A stretch of 9,134 bases of DNA, taken from NCBI GenBank assembly GCA_030615705.1, contig JAUWYT010000041.1, forward strand, positions 1-9,134. Direction: 5' to 3'. A program made the translations under genes and the position numbers. The notes below the pieces were generated by a model. It saw nothing but the letters and a program-made list of their open reading frames with translations. It ran no database searches and was not told where the DNA came from. Of this stretch, positions 1-7,266 are shown piece by piece (the stretch's first letter is position 1; each line of letters starts with the position of its first letter). The DNA is from Chloroflexota bacterium. Its GTDB lineage: Bacteria > Chloroflexota > Anaerolineae > VGOG01.

Positions 1-35
1 GCAAGCCATTAGATGGCCGCCGAGGAGGTAGAAGC

Positions 36-2294
36 ATGAGGGCGAGCGTTGTAGGTCAGAGTCTGCCGCGCATTGACGCCCGGGCTAAGGTCACGGGCAA
101 AGCCAAGTACCCTGGCGACTTCTACATGGAAGGGATGCTCCATGCAAAGGTGGTCTGGAGTGAGCACTCCCACGCCCGGGTGCTGCACATTGACACGAGC
201 GAGGCCGAAGCCTGCGCGGGTGTGGTCGCCGTCCTCACTTACAAAGACGTTCCTGTCAACGAGTACGGCATCAACATCATGGACCAGCCGGTGCTGGTGG
301 CTGAGGGAGACAAAGTGCGCTGGGTAGGCGACCGCATCGCCATCGTAGCGGCCGAGAGCGAGCGCATCGCTGAGGCAGCCCGTAGGCTGGTCGAAGTGGA
401 CTATGAGCCGCTGCCCGTTGTGGACGACCCGCGGGAGGCGATGGGGCCTGATGCGCCCCTGGTCCACGAGGAGAGGGACACTAACGTGCTCAAGCAATTC
501 AAAATTCGCAAGGGGGACGTGGAAGCCGGCTTTGCCAGAGCTGACGTCATTGTCGAAGGCTACTACGTCACCCCCTACGTGGAGCACGCCTACCTGCAGC
601 CCGAAGCTGGCCTGGGCTATATTGATGAAGAGGGGCGGGTCACTGTCATTGCCGCCGCTCAGTGGTCCCACGATGACCTGCATCAGACTGCCCATATGCT
701 GGATTTACCCGAAGACCGCGTGCGCGAGATCGTGCCAGCCGTGGGGGGAGCCTTTGGCGGGCGAGAGGATATGTATATCCAGCACCTCCTGGCCCTGTGT
801 GCCTACTGCCTCCAACGCCCGGTGAAGATGGTCTTCAGCCGAGAGGAGTCGGTGTGCCGCACCGGCAAACGCCATCCGTACTATATGCGCTACAGGACCG
901 GAGGCACGCGGGACGGGAAATTGACGGCGATGGAGATCGAGCTCATCTCCGATGCTGGAGCCTATGCCAGCACGAGTATCCCGGTGATGGCCAACTCCAC
1001 GAGCTTTGCTGCCGGACCCTATGTGGTGCCTAGCGCGAAGATAGATACCTATACCGTCTACACCAATAACGCCGTGACTATGGCCATGCGTGGTTTTGGC
1101 TCCACCCAGCCGCCGGTGGCCTACGAGCAACAGATGGACAAGCTGGCTGAGGCCCTGGGCATGGACCCGGTGGAGATCCGAATGAGGAACCTCTTCGAGG
1201 ACGGCTCAATCGCGGTCACGGGCAATCCCATGCCGCCTGGGGTGGGCATCAAGGAGACGCTGCGGCAGGCAGCACTGACTGCTGGCTGGCGCGAGGAGAA
1301 CGGACACTGGGTGCGGCTGGGCTCAGTACAAGCGACAGGCTCACCACGACGGGTTGTCGGAGGGAAGCCCGCACCTGCGGACGGCAAGCTGTACGGCATT
1401 GGGGTGGCCTGCGCCTACAAGAACGTGGGATACAGCATGGGCTTCGACGACAAATCCACGGCGGTGGTCGAGCTTTCCCTGGACGACTCTGGGCAGGTGG
1501 AAACGGCGGTTGTGAAGATTGGAGCTTCGGAAGTGGGACAGGGGGTGCATACTGCCCTGGCCCAGATCGCGGCCGAGACGCTGGGGATCGGTGTGGAGAG
1601 GGTGAACATCTCCCTGGTGGATACAGCCGACGTACCTGACGCCGGAAGCTCCTCTGCTTCCCGCCACGTCTATGCCTCCGGCAACGCGGTGATGGCGGCC
1701 TGTCGGCTGGCCAGGGAGAAGTGGTACGCGGCCTTGCGGGCCGAGGAGGGCGAGACCCACATCGAGGCCCGCTACACCTTCCACGGCCGCGACGCCAGGC
1801 CAACCACGCCCTTTGATCCTGAGACCGGGATGTGCGATCCCCACATCAGCTATGGATACGCTACCCAAATCGCCCTGGTGGAAGTGGATGCCGAAACAGG
1901 AGAGGTACGGGTCCTCAAGCTCTACTCGGCGCATGACGTGGGCCGGGCCATCAACCCCCAGATGATCAAAGGACAGATTGGCGGCGGGGTGCACATGGGT
2001 GAGGGGTATGCCCTCATGGAGGAGTACATCCAGCAGAAGGGAGTGGTCAAGACCCGCAAGTTCAGCGAATATTTTATCCCCACTGTTCTAGACATGCCCC
2101 GCGAGCTCGTGCCCATCATCGTCGAGGTGCCTGATCCGACGGGCCCGTACGGAGCCAAAGGGACGGGGGAGATGACCACCCTGCCCACCGCACCGGCGAT
2201 ACTCTCAGCCATCCACGATGCGACGGGGGTGTGGATCGAGGAGTTGCCGGCCACGGCGGAAAAGGTTCTGATGGGGATGAAAAAGTTAGTGTGA
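36..2294 (+). CDS. Xanthine dehydrogenase-family molybdopterin-binding (large) subunit
   Basis: This 752-residue protein is the molybdenum-cofactor subunit of a molybdenum hydroxylase of the xanthine dehydrogenase/aldehyde oxidase/CoxL superfamily, which hydroxylates a carbon centre and passes electrons to [2Fe-2S] and FAD subunits. An a/b hammerhead domain occupies about residues 15-125, followed by two cofactor-binding domains (about 155-395 and 460-735). Visible motifs are GGAFGGRE at 237-244, RGFG at 352-355, a GQG motif near 503, and GAKGTGE ending at Glu712, the position of the family's catalytic base. The VAYxCSFR active-site loop of true (form I) CO dehydrogenase is absent (AMRGFGSTQP is found instead), so the substrate is not CO and cannot be named. 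The start is set by a strong Shine-Dalgarno sequence, GAGGAGGT at 22-29, six bases before ATG; the frame stays open to the window edge. The iron-sulfur and FAD partners are not in the window; they may lie upstream. Residues 427-443 are encoded by a dispersed repeat and look like an insertion in the linker before the second cofactor-binding domain; the rest appears intact. Confidence 0.93.
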   Translation: MRASVVGQSLPRIDARAKVTGKAKYPGDFYMEGMLHAKVVWSEHSHARVLHIDTSEAEACAGVVAVLTYKDVPVNEYGINIMDQPVLVAEGDKVRWVGDRIAIVAAESERIAEAARRLVEVDYEPLPVVDDPREAMGPDAPLVHEERDTNVLKQFKIRKGDVEAGFARADVIVEGYYVTPYVEHAYLQPEAGLGYIDEEGRVTVIAAAQWSHDDLHQTAHMLDLPEDRVREIVPAVGGAFGGREDMYIQHLLALCAYCLQRPVKMVFSREESVCRTGKRHPYYMRYRTGGTRDGKLTAMEIELISDAGAYASTSIPVMANSTSFAAGPYVVPSAKIDTYTVYTNNAVTMAMRGFGSTQPPVAYEQQMDKLAEALGMDPVEIRMRNLFEDGSIAVTGNPMPPGVGIKETLRQAALTAGWREENGHWVRLGSVQATGSPRRVVGGKPAPADGKLYGIGVACAYKNVGYSMGFDDKSTAVVELSLDDSGQVETAVVKIGASEVGQGVHTALAQIAAETLGIGVERVNISLVDTADVPDAGSSSASRHVYASGNAVMAACRLAREKWYAALRAEEGETHIEARYTFHGRDARPTTPFDPETGMCDPHISYGYATQIALVEVDAETGEVRVLKLYSAHDVGRAINPQMIKGQIGGGVHMGEGYALMEEYIQQKGVVKTRKFSEYFIPTVLDMPRELVPIIVEVPDPTGPYGAKGTGEMTTLPTAPAILSAIHDATGVWIEELPATAEKVLMGMKKLV
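1314..1364 (+). repeat. Interspersed palindromic repeat inserted in frame in the hydroxylase gene
   Basis: This 51-base stretch matches 5976-6026 in the glycosyltransferase pseudogene at 49 of 51 positions by my alignment; the differences are at 1353 and 1360. It is the right-hand part of the element seen complete at 5955-6026, with a degenerate right end (GTCGGAGGG instead of GTCGAAGGG). It adds exactly 17 codons (residues 427-443) and does not disturb the frame. The flanking protein (GHWV... then ...GKLYGIG) resembles the variable linker where family members usually have a short polar segment, which may explain why the insertion is tolerated. Confidence 0.88.
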
Positions 2295-2317
2295 AGCTCT
2301 GGTGAAGGGAGGCATGG

Positions 2318-2611
2318 ATGAGAGAATTCGACATCGTGACAAACTGGAAACTACTGTGGAGCACCTTCGCTCTGTTGTTCATGGCGGAACTGGGGGACAA
2401 GACCCAGTTGGCGGTGATCTTCACCTCGGCCAACTCCGACCGTCCCTGGATAGTCTTTCTGGGCGCTGCGCTGGCCTTGGTTACGGTTACCCTGATTGGT
2501 ACGCTGGCTGGACAAGTCATCGCCCGCTTTGTTTCACCCGACCTGCTGCGCAAGGGAGCGGCAGGCCTGTTTGTGGTGATGGGAGTGTTGATGTTCTTCA
2601 ACAAGATCTAG
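2318..2611 (+). CDS. Half-size GDT1/UPF0016 (TMEM165-type) membrane cation transporter
   Basis: This 97-residue hydrophobic protein carries the family hallmark E-L-G-D-K-T-Q at about residues 25-31, the acidic motif thought to bind the transported cation in GDT1/TMEM165 proteins (Mn2+ or Ca2+ exchange or export). About three membrane spans can be seen: residues 11-24, 45-66 and 80-94. Full-length members have two such repeats (about 190-200 residues); this one has a single repeat, a form known in prokaryotes that must dimerise with itself or with a second half-size protein. A second half is not seen here. The start is the ATG at 2318, preceded by AAGGGAGG at 2305-2312 with five bases between; an ATG at 2314 lies in another frame. 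It begins 23 bases after the hydroxylase stop, so the two are probably cotranscribed. Mn2+ export is the best guess but the ion is not shown by sequence. Confidence 0.88.
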   Translation: MREFDIVTNWKLLWSTFALLFMAELGDKTQLAVIFTSANSDRPWIVFLGAALALVTVTLIGTLAGQVIARFVSPDLLRKGAAGLFVVMGVLMFFNKI

Positions 2612-2651
2612 CGAAGCTTCGCCTCAAACCGACAAGTCAAAGGGTGTCATT

Positions 2652-2719
2652 CCTTCGGCAAGCCCCTGGTACTGTGTCCCAGGGACAAAGTGCTCAGGAC
2701 AGGTCTGAGCGAACGAAGG
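2652..2719 (+). repeat. Interspersed palindromic repeat with terminal inverted ends (intergenic copy)
   Basis: A 68-base element bounded by CCTTCG (2652-2657) and CGAAGG (2714-2719), with the internal core CAGGGACAAAG-GCTCAGGACAGG. It aligns closely over about 52 bases with the copy at 4678-4730. It sits just downstream of the GDT1 gene, between that gene and the glycoside hydrolase gene. Confidence 0.8.
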
Positions 2720-2720
2720 G

Positions 2721-2791
2721 AGCGAAGAATCTCGCGTGAGAGCGGACCAGAGACTCTTGGCTCCGCAAGCTCCGCTCGGAGTGACAAACCA
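2721..2791 (+). repeat. Second type of intergenic palindromic repeat
   Basis: Directly after the 2652-2719 element lies a different structured stretch containing GACTCTTGGCTCCGCAAGC followed by TCCGCTCGGAGTGACAAA. The segment CTCCGCAAGCTCCGCTCGGAG forms nested inverted repeats (CTCCG with CGGAG). Its reverse-strand translation resembles spurious peptides commonly produced by intergenic repeats in bacterial genomes, which is why I read it as repeat DNA and not a gene. Only one copy is visible in the window, so its dispersed nature is inference. Confidence 0.5.
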
Positions 2792-2867
2792 CGGGGAAAT
2801 CTTGCTCTGTTTGTAAAGAATCTGGGGTGTCAAGGAGTCCAGAGCGGATGACCTCACGGAGTTCTTT

Positions 2868-4595
2868 ATGAAGCAAACCTTCAGCCTAATCTTTTCTTCA
2901 TTGAGGACAAGGGCATATTTGCTTGCCCTGGCTTTGGCAGCACTGGTGCTCACTTTGGGCGGTGTTGTCCTGTCTTTTACCCTTTCTCCCAGAACTCCCG
3001 AGGCGGAGGTTTCACCGCCCCGGGTCATACCCAATACTGATGTTAACGCCTATGGGGCTAACTTCTTTCTGGCTCGTGAGGTAGAGGAGTGGAAGCGGGA
3101 GAAGACGATAAGGATGGCCCGAGAAGCAGGGATCGGCTGGGTGAAACAGCAATTCGTCTGGGCGGAGATAGAGCCCCGCCCAGACAGTTTCGCCAATGTC
3201 ACCAACGGGCAGAGTAGCTGGGGGAAGTACGATCACATCGTCGAGCTCTGCGACAAGTACGGCCTGCAGATCATCGCTCGCCTCGACCGTCCTCCCGATT
3301 GGACACGCCAGGATAACACCCTCAAGGAGCGCCCCCCCGATAACTTCGAGGACTACGGTGACTTCGTCTATCAGTTCGTCAAGCATTATCAGGGCCGTAT
3401 TCACTACATCCAAATCTGGAATGAGCCCAACATATTCCCTGAGTGGGGCAACCGCCCTGCGGACCCTGCCGGCTACGTGGAACTCCTAAAGATAGCCTAT
3501 CGTCGGGCCAAAGAGGCCGATCCCGATGTTTACGTCCTGAGCGCTCCCTTGGCCACCACCTTGGGCGAGCCCCACCCTGAGCCCGGCAAGTGGCGATCCA
3601 TGAACGACTTACAATTCTTGGAAGAGATGTACAAAGCCGGGGCTAAGGATTACTTCGACATCCTCTCGGCGAATGCCTTTGGAATGGATCGCCCGCCAGA
3701 GGATTCCCCCCATCCCCAGGTGCTAAACTTCTCTCGTGTCCTCCTGCAGCGGGAGATCATGGAAAAGCACGGCGATGGCAACAAGGCCATCTGGTTCAAC
3801 GAGTACGGCTGGAACGCAGCGCCGGATGACTTCTCGGAAGAGGAACTCATTTGGAAGAGGGTGGACGAGGAGCAGCAGGCTGATTATACCCTGCGAGGCA
3901 TAGAGTTGGCCCGCTCAAAATGGCCTTGGGCTGGGGTCTTCAACATCTGGTATTTCCGCCAGGTCGGCAACATCACCCCGGACCAGGCCGAGTACTATTT
4001 CCGCGTGGTGGACGTAGATTTCACACCCCGGCGGGTCTATTACGCCGTAAAAGACGTTGCGGCGGGCTTCAGAGTGGCTGGGCGTGGCCATTATGAAGAG
4101 GCCAATCCAGCCGTTTCGGGAGCTGAGGGATGGCGGCCTGAGATCGAACCTCGGGCCAGCGGCCAGGCTCACCTGGCCAGCCAGACACCTGGGGCCAGCC
4201 TATCTTTTGCCTTCAAGGGCGACCGGGTAGATTTGCTCACCCAAATGGACGCCCAGGGGGGGCGGTTGTTAGTCACGCTGGATGGCCGCAGTGTGACAGG
4301 CTTAGATAGAGACAAGGAGGGCCGCTCGTACGTTGATCTCTACAGCCCCCGTCCTCAGTGGCGGGCCAGGGTGCCTCTGGTGCGGGGGGCGGGGAGTGGC
4401 CAACACGTTCTGCGCCTGACGGTGGCCGAGGAGAGGAATCCGGCTTCCGCGGGGAATCGCTGTGCGATAGATGCCTTTGAGGTGGCTCTGGCCCCACCGG
4501 CAACTTTTCCCTACGCACCTGTGGCCCTGCTGGGCATAGGTCTGACGACGGTGAGCTGGCTTCTGTACCGCGAGCTGAGAGGACAGCGCTTTTGA
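2868..4595 (+). CDS. Membrane-anchored clan GH-A glycoside hydrolase (GH39/GH5-like)
   Basis: This 575-residue protein has a hydrophobic N-terminal segment (residues 17-37) that serves as a signal anchor or uncleaved signal, a TIM-barrel glycosidase domain (about 55-400), a beta-sandwich-like region (about 425-545) and a C-terminal membrane span (549-567). The barrel has the clan GH-A pattern: acid/base Glu186 in IQIWNEPN at the end of strand 4 and a likely nucleophile Glu312 in WFNEYGW at strand 7, 126 residues apart. It should hydrolyse a glycoside outside the membrane; the substrate is unknown. PslG-type GH39 enzymes, which act on exopolysaccharide, are one analogy. The start is ATG 2868 with a modest GGAG at 2858-2861, six bases upstream. 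The next gene is a GT39-type glycosyltransferase, consistent with an envelope or exopolysaccharide locus. The upstream gap is filled by repeats, so it probably has its own promoter, although I see no clear one. Confidence 0.88.
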   Translation: MKQTFSLIFSSLRTRAYLLALALAALVLTLGGVVLSFTLSPRTPEAEVSPPRVIPNTDVNAYGANFFLAREVEEWKREKTIRMAREAGIGWVKQQFVWAEIEPRPDSFANVTNGQSSWGKYDHIVELCDKYGLQIIARLDRPPDWTRQDNTLKERPPDNFEDYGDFVYQFVKHYQGRIHYIQIWNEPNIFPEWGNRPADPAGYVELLKIAYRRAKEADPDVYVLSAPLATTLGEPHPEPGKWRSMNDLQFLEEMYKAGAKDYFDILSANAFGMDRPPEDSPHPQVLNFSRVLLQREIMEKHGDGNKAIWFNEYGWNAAPDDFSEEELIWKRVDEEQQADYTLRGIELARSKWPWAGVFNIWYFRQVGNITPDQAEYYFRVVDVDFTPRRVYYAVKDVAAGFRVAGRGHYEEANPAVSGAEGWRPEIEPRASGQAHLASQTPGASLSFAFKGDRVDLLTQMDAQGGRLLVTLDGRSVTGLDRDKEGRSYVDLYSPRPQWRARVPLVRGAGSGQHVLRLTVAEERNPASAGNRCAIDAFEVALAPPATFPYAPVALLGIGLTTVSWLLYRELRGQRF

Positions 4596-4677
4596 TCGCC
4601 TTGGGACACAAACTGCACGTGGAACAGCCCTTCCAGTCCGCTGGGCGGGCGTGAAAGCCCAATTCACTCACCTTGCT

Positions 4678-4750
4678 CCCTTCGACAAGCCCCTGGTCCT
4701 TTGGCCCAGGGACAAAGGGCTCAGGACAGGCCCTTCGATCAAGCTCAGGA
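4678..4750 (+). repeat. Interspersed palindromic repeat at the 5' end of the glycosyltransferase
   Basis: The element begins with CCCTTCGAC (4678-4686) and contains CCCAGGGACAAAGGGCTCAG and the CTCAGGACAGG core shared with the 2652-2719 copy. It ends in a second partial unit, CCCTTCGATCAAGCTCAGGA. Translated in the glycosyltransferase frame it yields a polar stretch (FDKPLVLWPRDKGLRTG) just before the first membrane span, where relatives have only a short leader. The true start codon of the gene may have been lost or displaced by the insertion. Confidence 0.8.
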
Positions 4751-5200
4751 ACATCGTCCTGATTCTCCTTCTGCTGACAGCCTTCGCCCTCAGGCTCTAC
4801 CGCCTGGATCACCAGGAGCTTTGGGGTGATGAGGCCCACAGCGCCTACGTGAGCAAGCTGCCCCTGCCTTCCACGGTCTCCCCCTGCACGGAAACCAATC
4901 CCCCGCTCTATCACCTTCTCCTTTACTTCTGGGTCAGGCTGGCCGGTTCCAGCGTCTTTGCCCTGCGGTTTCTATCCCTCGTTCTGGGGTTGCTTACCGT
5001 GCCTCTCGTCTACCGATTGGCGCGGTTGGGCTTCGGCGTGCTGGTGGGTCTCCTGGCGGCGCTTCTTTGTGCTATCTCCCCCTTTCCGGTTTACTATTCC
5101 CAAGAAGCTCGCATGTATGCTCTGGCGACCTTTTCTATCACCCTCTCGATGTTTCTCTTGGCCAGGATCGTGTCCAGCGAAATTCGCTAGGGGACACTTT

Positions 5201-5340
5201 TTCAGGCGAGCGAGGGGAGGCATCCTGAGGCCGACTTCGGCGAGCTCAGTCGAGCCGTCGAAGGACCCTCCGCGAGCGCCCTTCGACAGGGCTTGGACGG
5301 TGAGCTCAGCCAAACCGCTCAAGACGCTCGCTCCGGCTCT
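5201..5340 (+). repeat. Composite repeat insertion carrying stop codons at its borders
   Basis: This stretch interrupts the glycosyltransferase between two conserved segments (…ARIVSSEIR and …IAYLLATAAAILAHYY). It contains at least two palindromic units: CTTCGGCGAGCTCAG with GTCGAAGG (about 5234-5263), and CCCTTCGACAGGGCTTGGAC with GAGCTCAGC (about 5279-5310). Its borders are approximate. The host frame is the same on both sides, but TAG 5188 and TGA 5350 sit at the edges. Neither stop is inside a clear repeat core, so they may come from insertion-site sequence. Confidence 0.7.
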
Positions 5341-5652
5341 ACTGGCTTGTGAATCGCTTACCTCTTAGCGACGGCAGCGGCCATTCTTGCCCACTACTAC
5401 GCGCTTTTCGTTGTCGTGGCCGAGAACGCTCTCCTGATTGCGCTGTGGAGAGGTGACCGAGGAAGGTTGAGGTGCTGGTTAGCCGTCCAGGCCGCTCTAG
5501 TTTTGACATATTTACCATGGGTGCTGGCTAAAAGGGCTTTCTCAGCGGCAAGGCCAGTGCCCGGTTTAATGAGCTGACCTTGCCCGGCCTAATTAGTATC
5601 GTCAAAAGAAGCTTTGTTGCTTCCAGTGTGGGGACTACGGTCAAGATGCCTA

Positions 5653-5698
5653 CTTCGACCCTTCGATGTGCTCAGGACACGGCGGGGCTCAGTACAAG
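5653..5698 (+). repeat. Interspersed palindromic repeat, 3'-truncated copy
   Basis: The sequence CTTCGACCCTTCGATGTG through GGGGCTCAGTACAAG matches the copy beginning at 5949 with two mismatches over 46 bases, and then stops at the GTACAAG position. It lacks the right inverted end, so it is a truncated copy or a deletion derivative. In the glycosyltransferase it encodes TSTLRCAQDTAGLSTS, a polar insert before a membrane span, in a different phase from the 5949 copy. Confidence 0.8.
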
Positions 5699-5948
5699 CC
5701 TGGGAGATTATCTTACCTTAGCGTTCCTGCTGTTAGTGGCCCTCGGCCTTGCCGCTGCTTTCCGCAGTTGGGCTGATGGGGATCGTTGGCGGCCCTGGCT
5801 CTTGTAGGCCTGGTTGCTGATACCCCTCGCCTTTGCCTGGCTGATCAACCCCATCATGCCTTTCTTTCAGGAGCGATATCTGCTGGTCATCGCTCCGGCC
5901 TTCATCATTCTCGTGGCCCGAGGGCTGGAGCGGTGTCCTGATGGTTCA

Positions 5949-6026
5949 CTTCGACCCTTCGACGTGCTCAGGACACGGCTGGGCTCAGTACAAGCGACAG
6001 GCTCACCACGACGGCTTGTCGAAGGG
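5949..6026 (+). repeat. Most complete copy of the interspersed palindromic repeat
   Basis: The element at 5955-6026 (72 bases) is bounded by a perfect nine-base inverted repeat, CCCTTCGAC (5955-5963) and GTCGAAGGG (6018-6026). The six bases before it (CTTCGA) repeat the left end. Inside lie the GTGCTCAGGACACGG core and GGGCTCAGTACAAGCGACAG, followed by a GCTCACCACGACGGCTT segment. It is read through in the glycosyltransferase frame as LRPFDVLRTRLGSVQATG and onward. Small size, inverted ends and no coding capacity fit a REP- or MITE-like element; no mobilising enzyme is in the window. Confidence 0.85.
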
Positions 6027-6917
6027 TGGATGGGAGACAAATCGCCCTGGGCCTTGGTTCTGGGATTGCTCTACGTCGTCTCTGCCAGCTCCATTTCCTT
6101 GCACAACTGGTTCTTCGATGATGCCTACACCAAGGGCGAGTACAGACTTACGATGGACTGTGTGCGGGACCACGTCCAGCAGGGTGATTTGCTTCTCCTG
6201 GTAATCCCCTCCAGGAAGCGCTTTTCGACTATTACCGTCCGCCTGGTGTGCCCTCTCGTCTTCTTTGCCGCCATGATCTTCGCATCGAACATCGGGCCGG
6301 TCAGGCTCTGGCCGCCCTGACTGAAGGCTACTCGCGGGTTTGGCTGGTCACGTTCGGCTATCCGGAGCAGTACGATCCTGACCACCTGGCGGAGCGGTGG
6401 CTGAGCGACCAGGGTTACCGGAGCTCCTACCGTAGTTTCCTCGGGGCTTACCTCACGCTTCACGTCATGCCGCCCACGGAGGTTAGCTCCTCGATTCAGC
6501 ACATCGTGGCGGCCAATCTCGGCCATAAAGCCCTGCTTCTGAGCTATAGCTCGGGCACTCAAGAGATCGAAGCCGGCGAGACCCTTATGCTGACCCTTTA
6601 CTGGCAGGCACTGGCTGAGATGGAGAGGCGCTACACCGTCTTCACCCATCTGCTGGACGCCGACAACCAGATAGTGGCTCAGATGGACAGTGAGCCACTG
6701 GGCGGCACACACCCTACCACCGAGTGGCAGTTCGGCGAGATTGTGCGTGACAACTATGCATTGCTCATTGCTCCCGATACCCAACCTGGGGAATATCTGC
6801 TTGAAGTGGGGATGTATTATCTACCGACCCTGGAGCGTTTGTCGGTGCTGGATGGGTCAGGAAGTGCGGTTCAGGGTGACCGAGTGGTGCTGGGGAGAAT
6901 CGTGGTCTATTGATACC

Positions 6918-6946
6918 TTGACCGTTCGCAGAGGATAGGGTATAAT
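6918..6946 (+). promoter_or_regulatory. Sigma70-type promoter of the hicB-hicA operon
   Basis: TTGACC (6918-6923) and a consensus TATAAT (6941-6946) are separated by exactly 17 bases, 48 bases before the first start codon of the operon. A short direct repeat, CAGTGCAGTGCAG (6948-6960), overlaps the expected transcription start and could be an operator for autoregulation; that role is inference. The promoter begins four bases after the stop of the broken glycosyltransferase, so the operon is transcribed independently of it. Confidence 0.8.
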
Positions 6947-6993
6947 TCAGTGCAGTGCAGATTGTCACCTAGCGTTCGTAAGGAGATTCGAGT

Positions 6994-7266
6994 ATGCAGG
7001 CGATAGACTACAAGCAGCGACTATTAGAGGAGATGGAAGGTCTCTCCGATCGTGATTGGGAGAAACTCTACAAAGTCCTGACTGTCATCCGTGACGAGTT
7101 CCTGGAAGTGGATGATGAGGCTCGCTGCTACACCGAGTCCTGGATTGCTGCTGAACGGGAAGCGGCGGAGGCGTACAAGCGAGGTGGGCTAAGAAGCTTC
7201 AGGTCGGTGCCGGAGATGGCCGACTACGTCGAGGCCGGCGTCGAAAGTGACAATGGAGGTGCTTGA
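6994..7266 (+). CDS. Small helical protein of unknown function, first gene of the hicB-hicA operon
   Basis: This 90-residue acidic protein is not recognised. It is predicted mostly helical, with heptad-like stretches at residues 4-35 (YKQRLLEEMEGLSDRDWEKL onward) and 50-65 (WIAAEREAAEAYKRGG). It has no membrane span, no signal peptide and no obvious catalytic motif. The general look (small, acidic, charged helices, ending in a short flexible tail) resembles small antitoxin or accessory proteins of toxin-antitoxin operons, but that is only resemblance. The start is well supported: AAGGAG at 6980-6985, eight bases before ATG. Its stop overlaps the hicB start as TGATG (TGA 7264-7266, ATG 7266), indicating translational coupling. 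It could be a third component of the toxin-antitoxin system or an unrelated passenger. Confidence 0.75.
   Translation: MQAIDYKQRLLEEMEGLSDRDWEKLYKVLTVIRDEFLEVDDEARCYTESWIAAEREAAEAYKRGGLRSFRSVPEMADYVEAGVESDNGGA

Larger units (their letters stand above)
4651..6913 (+). pseudogene. Decayed GT39-type (ArnT/PMT-like) membrane glycosyltransferase
   Basis: The reading frames together describe one polytopic GT-C glycosyltransferase of the dolichyl/polyprenyl-phosphate-mannose family. The N-terminal span is followed by WGDEAHS, whose Asp60-Glu61 is the expected catalytic acidic pair in the first outer loop. Next come YYSQEARMY, further membrane spans (e.g. HYYALFVVVAEN), FFQERYLL, and a soluble beta-rich tail (YTVFTHLLDADN to GRIVVY). 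The gene is broken: TAG at 5188 and TGA at 5350 flank a repeat-rich insertion but keep frame 1; the frame then moves to 3 near 5532, in a run of four A, and to 2 near 6208, in a run of four C, each as if one base were lost; an amber TAG sits at 5805. Four repeat copies lie within it, one replacing the N-terminus after the GTG at 4651. No part is likely to make an active enzyme. The two homopolymer shifts could be sequencing errors, but the three stop codons are less easily explained that way. Confidence 0.85.

Noticed and set aside
1..35. End of an upstream gene before the hydroxylase
   Set aside because: Stops occur at 10-12 in one frame and 29-31 in another, but too little sequence is present to say which, if either, ends a real gene.
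9..695. Long minus-strand open frame antisense to the hydroxylase
   Set aside because: It is the mirror of a strongly supported gene, has no ribosome site and gives no recognisable protein.
1249..1994. Two overlapping long minus-strand frames in the hydroxylase region
   Set aside because: High GC coding DNA produces such shadow frames; one is rich in Arg, Pro and Ser and neither resembles a protein family.
4273..4914. Minus-strand open frame of 213 codons across the hydrolase end and glycosyltransferase start
   Set aside because: It spans two plus-strand genes and a repeat, has no ribosome site, and its peptide is low in sense (repeat-derived).
5188..5807. Possible stop-codon reassignment or programmed readthrough in the glycosyltransferase
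   Set aside because: Both TAG and TGA occur, together with frameshifts, and the intact genes here end normally on TGA or TAA, so ordinary decay is simpler.
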